A stretch of 64,000 bases of DNA from assembly GCF_002080415.1 (NCBI RefSeq), contig NZ_CP020474.1, positions 992,001 through 1,056,000 on the forward strand, written 5' to 3'. Below, in pieces: positions 30,800-39,545 of this stretch. Under the pieces are notes generated by a model. The model searched no databases, was not told where the DNA came from, and worked only from the letters and a program-made list of their open reading frames with translations. This DNA is from Roseovarius mucosus (GTDB taxonomy: Bacteria > Pseudomonadota > Alphaproteobacteria > Rhodobacterales > Rhodobacteraceae). Position 1 is the stretch's first letter; every line of letters begins with the position of its first letter. Made by a program: the position numbers and the translations under genes.

Positions 30800-31423
30800 A
30801 TGTTGCGTGCGACACTGATCGCGGCGGGTTTTGTCGCCATCACCCTTGCGTTGATCCTCATTCAACCCGGAAAACCGCGCACCCTGGCGGACCTGCCCCC
30901 CGTGACCGACAGCGATGTCACCCGCGCAGCGCCAGACCTCTCAACGCTCGCCGCGCCCGCCTTGGCCCCTGAGCCATTGGTAAACGGCACGACCGTTGCC
31001 ACGCGTCCGGCGCTACCAGACCCCACACCCACCCCCTCTGCCGCACCTCAGGCTTCCATGCCGGTTGGGCCAGCGCTTGAATCCATGGTGCTTGGGGCCC
31101 TGCAACAAGGCCAGTCCGAAACCTACATTGACGCGCTCGTGAATGACGCCGCGAAGAAGGGCAAGGTCGAGGTTCCCCAAGGTCTTGTGACCGCCGAAGG
31201 CCGGGTTGATACGGCCCTCCTGCTCAGCGCCCTGTCACAGCCCGCCCGCCCTCGCGTGCCAAATAGCTACACCGTGGCCACAGGCGACAGTCTCGCCTCT
31301 ATCGCCTATCGTTTTTATGGTGATTTCGGGCGGCAGGCTGATATCCTCGCCGCCAACGCAGACACAATGCAACCGACTGATCGCTTGCGCGTGGGTCAGG
31401 TTCTCAACCTTCCAACACCCTGA
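30800..31423 (+). CDS. Membrane-anchored LysM-domain protein
   Basis: 207 residues. The N-terminal hydrophobic helix (LRATLIAAGFVAITLALILI) acts as a signal anchor, a Pro/Ala/Thr-rich linker covers about residues 35-95, and the C-terminal 50 residues form one LysM domain (SYTVATGDSLASIAYRFYGD ... ADTMQPTDRLRVGQVLNLP). It likely binds peptidoglycan from the periplasmic side of the inner membrane. A terminator follows. No catalytic domain is present. Confidence 0.82.
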   Translation: MLRATLIAAGFVAITLALILIQPGKPRTLADLPPVTDSDVTRAAPDLSTLAAPALAPEPLVNGTTVATRPALPDPTPTPSAAPQASMPVGPALESMVLGALQQGQSETYIDALVNDAAKKGKVEVPQGLVTAEGRVDTALLLSALSQPARPRVPNSYTVATGDSLASIAYRFYGDFGRQADILAANADTMQPTDRLRVGQVLNLPTP

Positions 31424-31462
31424 CCTTACAGGGTTTCACAGTTACGATGGCAGGAATGATCG

Positions 31463-31494
31463 AGGGGCCGAACCAACGGCCCCCTTTCATTTTT
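31463..31494 (+). terminator. Terminator between the LysM and Lrp genes
   Basis: GGGGCCG (31464-31470), loop AACCAA, CGGCCCC (31477-31483), then TTTCATTTTT. It may also serve the convergent Lrp gene. Confidence 0.8.
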
Positions 31495-31505
31495 AGGCGC
31501 TCAGT

Positions 31506-31949
31506 TTATCCGCGGCCATCCTTTGGCGATCCCATCACCACATAAGACGTGATTGCATTGACCTGCGGCAAGGTGCCCAGAACATCGGTGTGAAACCGTT
31601 TGTAGGCCACCAGATCCGCCACTTCGACCCGCAGGATATACTCCACCGCGCCGGTGATGTTGTGACATTCCACAACCTCGGGTGCCCGGCCCATTGCCTG
31701 CTCAAACGCCACCTGACTGGCCTTGGTATGGCTGTTCAAACCGACCGTGACATAGGCCAGAAATCCGATGCCAAGCGCGCCCCGATCCAGCACGGCACGA
31801 TAGCCTGCAATCACCCCGCGCCGCTCGAGGTCTTGCACCCGCCGCAAGCAAGCCGAAGCCGACAATCCCACCCGCTCGGCCAGCTCCAGATTGCTGATCC
31901 GACCATCGCGCGTTAACTCTTGCAATATACGTTCGCTTATTTTGTCCAT
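31506..31949 (-). CDS. Lrp/AsnC-family transcriptional regulator
   Basis: 147 residues. The N-terminal helix-turn-helix (ILQELTRDGRISNLELAERVGLSASACLRRVQDLE) is followed by the RAM effector domain (GFLAYVTVGLNSHTKASQVAFEQAMG, VVECHNITGAVEYILRVEVADL). These regulators sense amino acids. It is divergent from a LysE-family exporter across 82 bp, so control of that exporter is the likely role, as with LysG/ArgP- or Lrp-type exporter pairs. Confidence 0.92.
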   Translation of the reverse strand: MDKISERILQELTRDGRISNLELAERVGLSASACLRRVQDLERRGVIAGYRAVLDRGALGIGFLAYVTVGLNSHTKASQVAFEQAMGRAPEVVECHNITGAVEYILRVEVADLVAYKRFHTDVLGTLPQVNAITSYVVMGSPKDGRG

Positions 31950-32031
31950 GGCCGAATTTTATTGCATATTTCTGTTATGATCACAACAAAACGCAATTCC
32001 ATGCCTGCCGTTATCGCATAGGATTGCAGAC

Positions 32032-32628
32032 ATGACACTCGATTTGCTCACCGCCCTCGCCACTTTCGCCTTTGTCACGGTCATGACACCGGGACCGAAC
32101 AATCTCATGCTCATGGCATCAGGGACAAACTTCGGTTTTTCCCGCTCAATTCCCCATATGTTGGGGGTTGGTTTGGGCTTTCCGCTAATGGTGGCCTTTG
32201 TGGGCCTTGGCGTGATGCAGGTCTTTGACCTATGGCCGCTCAGCTACACCCTGCTCAAGATCGGTTCCGTCGCCTATCTCGTCTATCTGGCGTGGAAAAT
32301 TGCCAACGCCGCCCCACCCCGCGATGCAGAAGCGTCTGGTAAGCCATTGACTTTCCTACAATCTGCGGCGTTTCAATGGGTCAATCCCAAGGCGTGGAGC
32401 ATGGCTCTTTCGGCCATCACCCTCTATGCTACTGGCCGTGATATGGCCTCGGTTCTCTGGGTGGCAGGGGTATATGTTGCGGTATCCATGGTCAGCACCA
32501 CAAGCTGGACCCTGCTCGGCCAACAACTCCGCCGCCTCCTCAAGAACCAAACCCGCTTACGCATCTTCAATTGGATCATGGCCACCCTGCTGATCGTAAC
32601 CCTTATCCCCGTCCTTTGGCCCACCTGA
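32032..32628 (+). CDS. LysE/RhtB-family amino-acid exporter
   Basis: 198-residue membrane protein with about six hydrophobic segments. The family signature is at the start: FAFVTVMTPGPNNLMLMASGTNFGFSRSIPHMLGVGLGF. QWVNPKAWSMALSAI is also typical. It exports amino acids or derivatives; substrate unknown. It is divergent from an Lrp-type regulator that probably controls it. The 82-bp AT-rich shared promoter fits Lrp binding. Confidence 0.9.
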   Translation: MTLDLLTALATFAFVTVMTPGPNNLMLMASGTNFGFSRSIPHMLGVGLGFPLMVAFVGLGVMQVFDLWPLSYTLLKIGSVAYLVYLAWKIANAAPPRDAEASGKPLTFLQSAAFQWVNPKAWSMALSAITLYATGRDMASVLWVAGVYVAVSMVSTTSWTLLGQQLRRLLKNQTRLRIFNWIMATLLIVTLIPVLWPT

Positions 32629-32699
32629 CCGGGTTGTGATTGCAAATCACCGCTCTTGCAGCCATATAACGCCACGGCAACCGTGGAGACAGCATTGCG

Positions 32700-33662
32700 A
32701 TGACCAACTACCTCGATTTCGAAAAGCCGCTGGCCGAGATTGAAGGCAAGGCCGAAGAGCTGCGCGCCATTGCGCGCGGAAATGCCGAAATGAACGTCGA
32801 AGCAGAGGCTGCAGCACTGGATGCCAAGGCTGCCGAAATGTTGCGCGATCTTTATAAGACTTTGACTCCATGGCGAAAATGTCAGGTGGCCCGACACCCT
32901 GACCGCCCGCATTGCCGCGATTATGTCGAGGCGCTGTTTTCCGATTACACCCCGCTGGCCGGCGACCGCGCCTTTGGCGAGGATCACGCGGTCATGGGTG
33001 GTCTTGCCCGGCTCAACGGAAATCCCGTGATGGTGATCGGCCATGAGAAAGGCAATGATACAAAAAGCCGGATTGCACGTAATTTCGGCATGGCCCGCCC
33101 CGAGGGCTATCGCAAGGCCGTCCGCCTGATGCAAATGGCCGACCGTTTCGGCCTCCCGGTTGTCACGCTGGTGGACACCCCCGGCGCCTATCCCGGCAAA
33201 GGGGCTGAGGAACGCGGCCAAAGCGAAGCGATTGCCCGCGCCACTGAAACCTGCCTTGCCATCGGTGTGCCGTTGGTCAGTGTGATTATCGGTGAGGGTG
33301 GATCAGGCGGTGCCGTGGCCTTTGCCTCGGCCAACCGTGTGGCGATGCTGGAACATTCCGTTTATTCCGTCATCTCCCCCGAGGGTTGCGCCTCAATCTT
33401 GTGGAAAGATTCCGAGAAAATGCGCGAGGCTGCCGAAGCACTCCGCCTGACGGCACAGGATCTGACACGACTTGGCGTTGCGGATCGGGTGATTGACGAA
33501 CCTTTGGGCGGCGCGCATCGCGATCCCGCCCGCACCATCGCCGCCGTGGGTAAGACAATCGAAGCCATGCTCAGCGAGTTGGCGAAAAAGGATCGCGCCG
33601 CCCTTATAAAGGATCGGCGCGAAAAATTCCTGCGAATGGGAACCAAAGGGCTCGCGGCCTGA
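32700..33662 (+). CDS. accA: Acetyl-CoA carboxylase carboxyltransferase subunit alpha
   Basis: Alpha subunit pairing with AccD in malonyl-CoA formation. It begins [21 protein letters not shown] and shows [44 protein letters not shown] and [42 protein letters not shown]. 320 residues, full length. It stands alone, as accA usually does. The convergent PanE-family gene follows after 21 bp. Confidence 0.96.
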   Translation: MTNYLDFEKPLAEIEGKAEELRAIARGNAEMNVEAEAAALDAKAAEMLRDLYKTLTPWRKCQVARHPDRPHCRDYVEALFSDYTPLAGDRAFGEDHAVMGGLARLNGNPVMVIGHEKGNDTKSRIARNFGMARPEGYRKAVRLMQMADRFGLPVVTLVDTPGAYPGKGAEERGQSEAIARATETCLAIGVPLVSVIIGEGGSGGAVAFASANRVAMLEHSVYSVISPEGCASILWKDSEKMREAAEALRLTAQDLTRLGVADRVIDEPLGGAHRDPARTIAAVGKTIEAMLSELAKKDRAALIKDRREKFLRMGTKGLAA

Positions 33663-33683
33663 GCCGCGAACACTGATCTATTC

Positions 33684-34736
33684 TCAAGCGGCGTCGCGCC
33701 GATTGGCCTTGAGCCGTGCATTAACGGTGTCAACGATCCCAGAAAATTCCGCGCAATCAAGCCCTTGCTGATCGGCAATCAGCTTGACCAGCATATCCAC
33801 GCGCTCGATCCGGTCTGCCCCACCTTCAATCGCACGCGCGGCTGAGGACGGCTTGAGCAAGCCATTGGCAGCACTGGCATATTTGGTAAAGGGCACGGCG
33901 TCGTCCGCCTCTGCACCCAAGCGGCGCACAACCTCGTCGACCGTGCTATAGATCTTTTCCGACAGCGCCACGTCACCATGCACCGCCTCTTTGATCGGCC
34001 GCGCCCCTTCGGGCAGCACGCAGCGATAGTTGCCCGTAAGAAGCATGCTCCACTTGGCAAAAGGCACATAGATCGAGTCGAACACGCGCAGCTTGACCGG
34101 CACATCTTTGCCTTCAACCGTCACCGCATCAATCGCCGCCTCAAGGTCGCGCAAGATGCGGTTATGGGCTTCATCCTCAAAAATCGCGGCTTTAAAATTG
34201 GTGGGCAAACCAACATGCAGGGTGTTGGCACCATCCTCTGCGACGCGGTAGGCCTGCGGATCGGGGCTGCAAAGTGTCACAGTGCCCGGTTTGAACGCAG
34301 CCCATGCCCGCGGGCAGGTATAAGCGGCCTCAAGTTTCGAGGTATCCAGCCCCGGCACCCGACGCAAATAGGGCAGCGGCGGCATGTTCATGATCGACAG
34401 GCACGGCGTGCCCGCAGCCGCGATCCGGCCCAACAGATCAACGATATTGTCAGCACAATACTGCGGTTCTGACATGGCAAGCGCCACCATATCATAATCG
34501 GCAGGATTCACATCCTCAGGCGTCAAGGCATTCAATTTGCCCGGAAGGTCATGGGAGCGGAACGAACGGTGCTCTGCCTCATCACGCAGTTTGATACGCA
34601 CATCCGTGCCCTCTGAATTGATGAGGTCAGCGGTGGACTGACGACAGACGAGCGTCACATCCTGCCCGGCCATCAAGAGCTTGGTGCCAAGCAAAGAGCC
34701 ATAAGAGGCCCCTAGGATAACGATACGATATGCCAT
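33684..34736 (-). CDS. Ketopantoate reductase (PanE/ApbA) family protein
   Basis: 350-residue NADP-type reductase of the PanE/ApbA family. The nucleotide loop reads ILGASYGSLLG rather than the common GAGAIGG. A catalytic-lysine helix is present (FAKWSMLLTGNYRCVLPEG) and the C-terminal helical domain ends normally. It is longer than typical PanE (about 300 residues), so pantoate synthesis is not assured. In Methylobacterium a PanE-type protein acts as oxalyl-CoA reductase, and this gene lies a few kb from the oxalate cluster, so that activity is possible here. Start supported by AAAGGACTATC. Divergent from the XRE regulator. Confidence 0.75.
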   Translation of the reverse strand: MAYRIVILGASYGSLLGTKLLMAGQDVTLVCRQSTADLINSEGTDVRIKLRDEAEHRSFRSHDLPGKLNALTPEDVNPADYDMVALAMSEPQYCADNIVDLLGRIAAAGTPCLSIMNMPPLPYLRRVPGLDTSKLEAAYTCPRAWAAFKPGTVTLCSPDPQAYRVAEDGANTLHVGLPTNFKAAIFEDEAHNRILRDLEAAIDAVTVEGKDVPVKLRVFDSIYVPFAKWSMLLTGNYRCVLPEGARPIKEAVHGDVALSEKIYSTVDEVVRRLGAEADDAVPFTKYASAANGLLKPSSAARAIEGGADRIERVDMLVKLIADQQGLDCAEFSGIVDTVNARLKANRRDAA

Positions 34737-34848
34737 GATAGTCCTTTCGAAAGAATCTTGCGCGTGTAGATGATGAATTTACTATACAGGAGCCCCGCGA
34801 TTTCACTACGAAATTTATGTCAATGTGTGTACGGTAAACTTTACAATG

Positions 34849-34871
34849 CAAAAATCTGTAATGTTGTAAGG
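34849..34871. promoter_or_regulatory. TTACA/TGTAA boxes before the XRE regulator
   Basis: The 142-bp divergent region holds TTTACA near 34849 and TGTAATGTTGTAAGG ending at 34871, eight bases before the regulator ATG. The arms resemble the palindrome at 30507-30523. Location over the start suggests autoregulation; this is inference. Confidence 0.35.
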
Positions 34872-34878
34872 TTTCTCT

Positions 34879-36285
34879 ATGGCAAAGACCCTCATTGGTC
34901 CTCGTCTGCGGCAGTTGCGGCGCGAACGCGGGCAAACTCAGGCCGACATGGCGCGCAAGCTGGACGTCAGCCCGTCCTACATCAACCTACTGGAAAACAA
35001 CCAGCGTAGCCTTTCCGTCCAGATGCTGATGTCGATTGCCGATGCCTATGCGGTCGACTGGCGTGACCTGACCCGAGACGAGACCGCAAGACGGGTGGCC
35101 GATCTGCGCCATGCGGTGCGCGATCCAGTATTTGCCTTAGACCGCCCAGACTTGCAGGAATTGCGCGGTGCCGTCGATCACGCCCCCCGGCTTGTCGATC
35201 TTTTTCTTGAACTGCATGGCGCCTATCGCACCGCGCTGGAAAAGATCCTGAGCCTCGCCGGAGAGAACGCCGCCGATGAACTCTTGCGCAGTTCGCCCGA
35301 GACCGTGATCCACAACTTCTTCCGCGACCACGAAAACCACTTTCCCGAGTTGGAACGCGCCGCTGAGAGCGCGCGCGAAGGCGACTTTTCCTCGCCCGAA
35401 GATCGCTATTTCGACCTGCGCGAACGCCTGAGAACACGCCATGGCATCAGCGTACGCATTCGACGGATCGGAGAGATGGGCGACGCGCTGCGCTACTACG
35501 ATGAGGCAACGGGCGTTGTGCATCTGTCACAGGCGCTTGATACCTCCAACCGCGCCTTTCAGCTGGCGCATGTGCTCTGCCTTGTCGCTTATCCTGACGT
35601 ATTGTTAGGGGTCGTGGACCGCAGCGGGCTTGGCTCACAGCATGCATTGGCGCGGCTCCGGGTGGAATTGGCCAATTACTTTGCCGCCGCGTTTCTCATG
35701 CCCTATGACGCCTTTCTGCGCGAAGCTGAGTTGGCCGCTTATGACATCGACCGCGTTGCCGCCGTCTTCAGCACTTCGTTTGAACAGGTCTGTCAGCGCC
35801 TGACCACTCTGCAACGTGAGGGCGCGCGTGGTGTCCCGTTCTTCTTCTTGCGGATCGACAAGGCTGGAAATGTTACCAAACGGTTCAATTCCACCTCGTT
35901 CCATTTGGCGGAATATGGCGGCTCCTGCCCGGTCTGGAATATTCACACGGCGTTTTACCAACCCGGCGTGATGATGCCGCAATTCGTCGAAATGCCCGAT
36001 GGCGCGCGCTATTTCACGGTCAGCCGCACGGTGCACCGCCCCGTTTTCAGTGAGGAAACGCAAGACCGCCGCTTGACACTTGCCCTTGGATGCGAGGCGA
36101 AATACGCGCACCGCCTGCGCTATGCATCGAGCTACAATTTCGACGACCCCAAGCTCTATGCGCCTATCGGCCTCAATTGCAACCTTTGTCCGCGTCAGGC
36201 CTGTTCGCAGCGCGCACATCAGCCCTTGTTGATGGAATTGCCGATTGACGAGAACCGGCGCGGCAGCACCCGGTATGAAAGCTGA
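34879..36285 (+). CDS. XRE-family regulator, ScfR/RamB-like (short-chain acyl-CoA type)
   Basis: 468 residues. N-terminal HTH (about 5-62: GPRLRQLRRERGQTQADMARKLDVSPSYINLLENNQR), a central IrrE-type peptidase-like domain (AFQLAHVLCLVAYPDVLL ... ARLRVELANYFAAAFLMPYDAFL) lacking a clear HExxH, and a C-terminal DUF2083 region with the Cys motif LNCNLCPRQACSQRAHQ. This architecture belongs to regulators of acetate, propionate and glyoxylate metabolism (RamB, MccR, ScfR). It sits between the PanE-like gene and tctABC. A role in acyl-CoA or C2 metabolism is inferred. Confidence 0.88.
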   Translation: MAKTLIGPRLRQLRRERGQTQADMARKLDVSPSYINLLENNQRSLSVQMLMSIADAYAVDWRDLTRDETARRVADLRHAVRDPVFALDRPDLQELRGAVDHAPRLVDLFLELHGAYRTALEKILSLAGENAADELLRSSPETVIHNFFRDHENHFPELERAAESAREGDFSSPEDRYFDLRERLRTRHGISVRIRRIGEMGDALRYYDEATGVVHLSQALDTSNRAFQLAHVLCLVAYPDVLLGVVDRSGLGSQHALARLRVELANYFAAAFLMPYDAFLREAELAAYDIDRVAAVFSTSFEQVCQRLTTLQREGARGVPFFFLRIDKAGNVTKRFNSTSFHLAEYGGSCPVWNIHTAFYQPGVMMPQFVEMPDGARYFTVSRTVHRPVFSEETQDRRLTLALGCEAKYAHRLRYASSYNFDDPKLYAPIGLNCNLCPRQACSQRAHQPLLMELPIDENRRGSTRYES

Positions 36286-36315
36286 AAGGGGGGCCGATTG
36301 GCCCCCCTTTCCATT
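36285..36315. terminator. Bidirectional terminator between XRE and tctA
   Basis: AAAGGGGGGCC (36285-36295), loop GATT, GGCCCCCCTTT (36300-36310), followed by CCATTTT. A-run and T-run flank the stem, so it serves both convergent genes. Confidence 0.85.
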
Positions 36316-36330
36316 TTACTCGATAGGTCT

Positions 36331-37842
36331 TTATTCGGCCGGCTTGGCGCGGCGCGGACGCAGATACTTGAACGCGGGCATCAGGATCAGGACGATCGCC
36401 ACGATCATGATCGGTGCCGAAATCGGACGGGTGAAGAAAATCGAGGGATCACCCGAAGACAACAGCAGCGATTGGCGCAGCGTCGGTTCGGCAATCGGAC
36501 CCAGCACGATGGCCAGAACCGCAGGAGCCACCGGATAGTCGAACTTGCGCAGGAAGAACGCGCCAAAGCCGAAGATCAGCAGCAACCAGATGTCGAACAT
36601 ATCCTGCATCGCCGCATAGCCGCCAACGACCGACAAAACAAAGATCAGCGGTGCCAGCACCGTGAAGGGCATACGCAGCATCCAGATGAAGAGCGGGATG
36701 AAGGCAAGGTTCACGATCAGGGCAAACAGGTTGGACACGTAGAACGACCCGATCAGCCCCCAAACGAAATCCGACTGTTCGACAAAGAGGCGCGGACCGG
36801 GTGTCAGACCCCAGATGACCATCCCGCCGAGCAGAATGGCCGTGGTCGGAGACCCTGGGATACCCAAGGTCAACATCGGCAGCATGGACCCGGTCGAAGC
36901 AGAATTGTTTGCCGCTTCAGGGGCGGCCACACCACCAACATGGCCCTTGCCGAATTCGTCGGGGCGTTTCGAGAGCATCTTGGTCACGCCATAGGACATG
37001 AGCGAGGCCGGAGTTGCCCCTGCAGCAGGAAGCACGCCAACAAAGAAGCCAAGGAACGAACCGACAGAGATGCCTTTCCACCCCCGTTTGATGGTCGTGC
37101 CACTATCCTCAATGATCCCTTTAACCGAGATCTTCGCTTCGGTGTTGGTCACTTCCCCGCGTGTTGATTCAATTGTCCAGATCATCTCGCCGATGCCATA
37201 GACACCGATGGCCAGAACCAGAAAGCTGATACCGCCCAGAAACCCGTTCATGTCGAGCAGGATCAAACGCGGCGCGCCGGAAATCTGGTCAAAGCCCACT
37301 GTTGCCAGCACGAGGCCAAAGCAGATCGAGAACACCGTCTTGGGGATATCGTCGCCGCCGAGGCCCACGAATGTGGCAAAGGCCAAAAGCATCAGCGCAA
37401 AGATTTCTGGCGGACCAAAGCTGAGCGCCACCGTTGCCAAGAGCGGGGCAAAACCGGTGAAGAGAACAACAGATACCGTTCCCCCGACGAAAGACGCGAT
37501 CGCTGCCGCCACGAGGGCAAGACGCGCCTTGCCTTGGAGGGCCAGTGGTCGTCCGTCAAAGGTGGTTGCGACCGCCGTCGAGGCCCCGGGAATACCCAAG
37601 GTAATCGACGAAATCGCCCCCCCATACATGGCGCCATAGTAGATGGCGGCCAAGAAGATGATTGCTGATCCCGGCGGGACAAGAAAGGTGATCGGCAACA
37701 GGATTGCCACACCGTTCACCGAACCCAAACCCGGCATTGCGCCGATAAAGAGCCCGAGAGTCACGCCAACAAAGATGAGCAAAAGGTTAAGAGGTTGCAA
37801 TGCGACAAATATGCCGTCGCCAAGTAGAGATAGAATTTCCAT
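36331..37842 (-). CDS. tctA: Tripartite tricarboxylate transporter, large membrane subunit TctA
   Basis: 503 residues, about 11-12 membrane segments, large permease subunit of a TctABC uptake system. Signature regions: GLFIGAMPGLGSVNGVAILLPITF, YYGAMYGGAISSITLGIPGASTAVATTFDGRPLA, and AAPEAANNSASTGSMLPMLTLGIPGSPTTAILLGG. Last gene of tctC-tctB-tctA on the minus strand. The substrate is unknown in sequence terms; closeness to frc and oxc makes oxalate or another small dicarboxylate a fair guess. Confidence 0.93.
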   Translation of the reverse strand: MEILSLLGDGIFVALQPLNLLLIFVGVTLGLFIGAMPGLGSVNGVAILLPITFLVPPGSAIIFLAAIYYGAMYGGAISSITLGIPGASTAVATTFDGRPLALQGKARLALVAAAIASFVGGTVSVVLFTGFAPLLATVALSFGPPEIFALMLLAFATFVGLGGDDIPKTVFSICFGLVLATVGFDQISGAPRLILLDMNGFLGGISFLVLAIGVYGIGEMIWTIESTRGEVTNTEAKISVKGIIEDSGTTIKRGWKGISVGSFLGFFVGVLPAAGATPASLMSYGVTKMLSKRPDEFGKGHVGGVAAPEAANNSASTGSMLPMLTLGIPGSPTTAILLGGMVIWGLTPGPRLFVEQSDFVWGLIGSFYVSNLFALIVNLAFIPLFIWMLRMPFTVLAPLIFVLSVVGGYAAMQDMFDIWLLLIFGFGAFFLRKFDYPVAPAVLAIVLGPIAEPTLRQSLLLSSGDPSIFFTRPISAPIMIVAIVLILMPAFKYLRPRRAKPAE

Positions 37843-37882
37843 GGGTTTGGTCGCCCTTTTTGTCAGCTAGGCCGTGACCGGC

Positions 37883-38386
37883 TCAGTAGATGATTTCGTA
37901 GAGGACATTGAACACCGGCTCGGTGAATCCCATGCCTGTTGGCATCGAGATTTGCATCAGCCCTTCGAAGAAGAAGAACAGTCCGAGCGGGAACATCACG
38001 ACCATCATGCTGGTCAGAAACCAGCCATGTCGGCCGAGGACTTTGAGGTAGTAAATCATGAAGATCGCAACCGCGCCATACATCGACACAATGTCGATCA
38101 GGGCAACAAAGCCTATGATACCGCCCCCTACGAGCAACAATGTCTTGAGCCCGTAAGAGTCGAGAACCGGTTCGTCCGACTGGGATTGCGGAGACGTGCC
38201 CCGCACCCAGTTCAGGGCGATAAAACCGGTCGAGATCAGCATGCCAAGCGACAGCCAGAATGGCCAGAAGCCGCCCTGTGGTCCGGTTCCGGCAACAAAG
38301 CCGATCCCGTTCGCCGATGACTTGTACATCAGATAGATGGAGAGGAGGGCCAGCACGCCCGCCGTCACTAGTTCGCCAACCCGCAT
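37883..38386 (-). CDS. tctB: Tripartite tricarboxylate transporter, small membrane subunit TctB
   Basis: 167 residues with four hydrophobic segments, the small membrane subunit of the TTT system. It begins MRVGELVTAGVLALLSIYLMYKSS, has FVAGTGPQGGFWPFWLSLGMLIS and ends with a typical short region before the stop. It lies between tctC and tctA, 34 and 40 bp away. Sequence is weakly conserved in the family, so the position carries much of the assignment. Confidence 0.9.
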   Translation of the reverse strand: MRVGELVTAGVLALLSIYLMYKSSANGIGFVAGTGPQGGFWPFWLSLGMLISTGFIALNWVRGTSPQSQSDEPVLDSYGLKTLLLVGGGIIGFVALIDIVSMYGAVAIFMIYYLKVLGRHGWFLTSMMVVMFPLGLFFFFEGLMQISMPTGMGFTEPVFNVLYEIIY

Positions 38387-38420
38387 GGCCAGCCCTCCTT
38401 GTTTTCAGTTTCGGTTCAGA

Positions 38421-39377
38421 TCACTTCATGCCTTCAAGCAGCTTGGTGTGGTTTTCCACCTGCAACTGCCAGTATGCACGCTGCTCGTCGGCGTTCATCC
38501 ACAGCGGCGAGAGAGATTCAGCTTCCAGGTAACCCTGCCACTCTTCCGAGTTGAAGATGTCCTCAAACAGCTTTTGGTAATAGGCTGCAGCCTCGTCCGA
38601 CATCCCCGGCGCGCCCACGACGGCCCGCTGGTTGTAGTAGCTGAAGTCTTGGCCTTTTTCCTTGAGCGTCGGAATGCCCGGATAGGCGCTCATCTGCTCG
38701 TCCGAAAACACCAGAAGCGGACGTACATCGCCCGACTGGAAGAAACCGCGCGCTTCAGCCGGGTTGTTCACAGTCGCCATGATCTGCTTGCCTGCAAGGG
38801 CCGCCGCAACCGCGCCACCACCGTCGAAGGGAATATACTTCGTCTTGAGGTCAAACGCGTTGTTCATGTAGGCGAAAACGATGCTGTCTTCCTGCCCCGT
38901 TCCGGTGCCGCCAGTGACATACTCGCCATCCGCCGCCTTGACCGCATCAAGCCACTGCTCGAAGGTCTCGATGCCGCTGTCCTTGTGGACCCAGAGGGCG
39001 AAAGGATCAACGCCCATCATCGCAATCGGCGTAAAGGTCTGGATGTCGATGCCCAGCTCTGGCTGACGGATCGGCGTAGAGAAGAACGAGTTCAGCGTCA
39101 CCAGAATTGTGTGATCCGGATCGTTGGTAGAATTGAGCCAGATCAGCGACTCTGCACCAGAACCGCCACCCTTGTTGTTGGGGATGAGCGGACGGTTTGT
39201 CATGTCCTTCTTTTCAGCCACAGACTGAATAAAGCGGGCGATCTGGTCTGCACCACCACCCGGACCCGCCATGATGACAAAGTCGATGGGCTTGCGCGGC
39301 TGCCATTCGGCCATGGCGGCTGGGGCAGAGAGCCCGAGCGCGGCGATGCCGACTGCTAACGTCTTTAGAATATTCAT
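38421..39377 (-). CDS. tctC: Tripartite tricarboxylate transporter, periplasmic binding protein TctC
   Basis: 318-residue solute receptor. Signal peptide MNILKTLAVGIAALGLSAPAAMA, then EWQPRKPIDFVIMAGPGGGADQIAR, LIPNNKGGGSGAESLIWL and a late TKYIPFDGGGAVAAALAGKQIMATVNNPAEA, all typical of the TctC (Bug) family. I choose the ATG at 39377 because it gives a clean signal peptide and has GGGAGGAAGAC before it; another ATG with a good ribosome site lies 19 codons upstream. First gene of tctCBA. A 168-bp gap separates it from the UspA gene, so it probably has its own promoter. Confidence 0.92.
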   Translation of the reverse strand: MNILKTLAVGIAALGLSAPAAMAEWQPRKPIDFVIMAGPGGGADQIARFIQSVAEKKDMTNRPLIPNNKGGGSGAESLIWLNSTNDPDHTILVTLNSFFSTPIRQPELGIDIQTFTPIAMMGVDPFALWVHKDSGIETFEQWLDAVKAADGEYVTGGTGTGQEDSIVFAYMNNAFDLKTKYIPFDGGGAVAAALAGKQIMATVNNPAEARGFFQSGDVRPLLVFSDEQMSAYPGIPTLKEKGQDFSYYNQRAVVGAPGMSDEAAAYYQKLFEDIFNSEEWQGYLEAESLSPLWMNADEQRAYWQLQVENHTKLLEGMK

Positions 39378-39545
39378 GTCTTCCTCCCGTTGATGGCCTG
39401 TTTGTTTGGCCAGATGCGTTAGAGGTTCTGACATGCCCTTGACCCTCCTCGGCCATGTTTTTTGGGGCTTATCCGAACCAGATTTTAGTTTGCTGTCGTC
39501 CTCCCTTTTCTGTCCAGAACTTTTCCGACCCGCTTGCTCGCGGCC

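Noticed and set aside
31950..32031. Possible tRNA or small RNA in the Lrp-LysE gap and other gaps
   Set aside because: No cloverleaf or T-loop sequence seen in any intergenic gap; the region reads as a divergent promoter.
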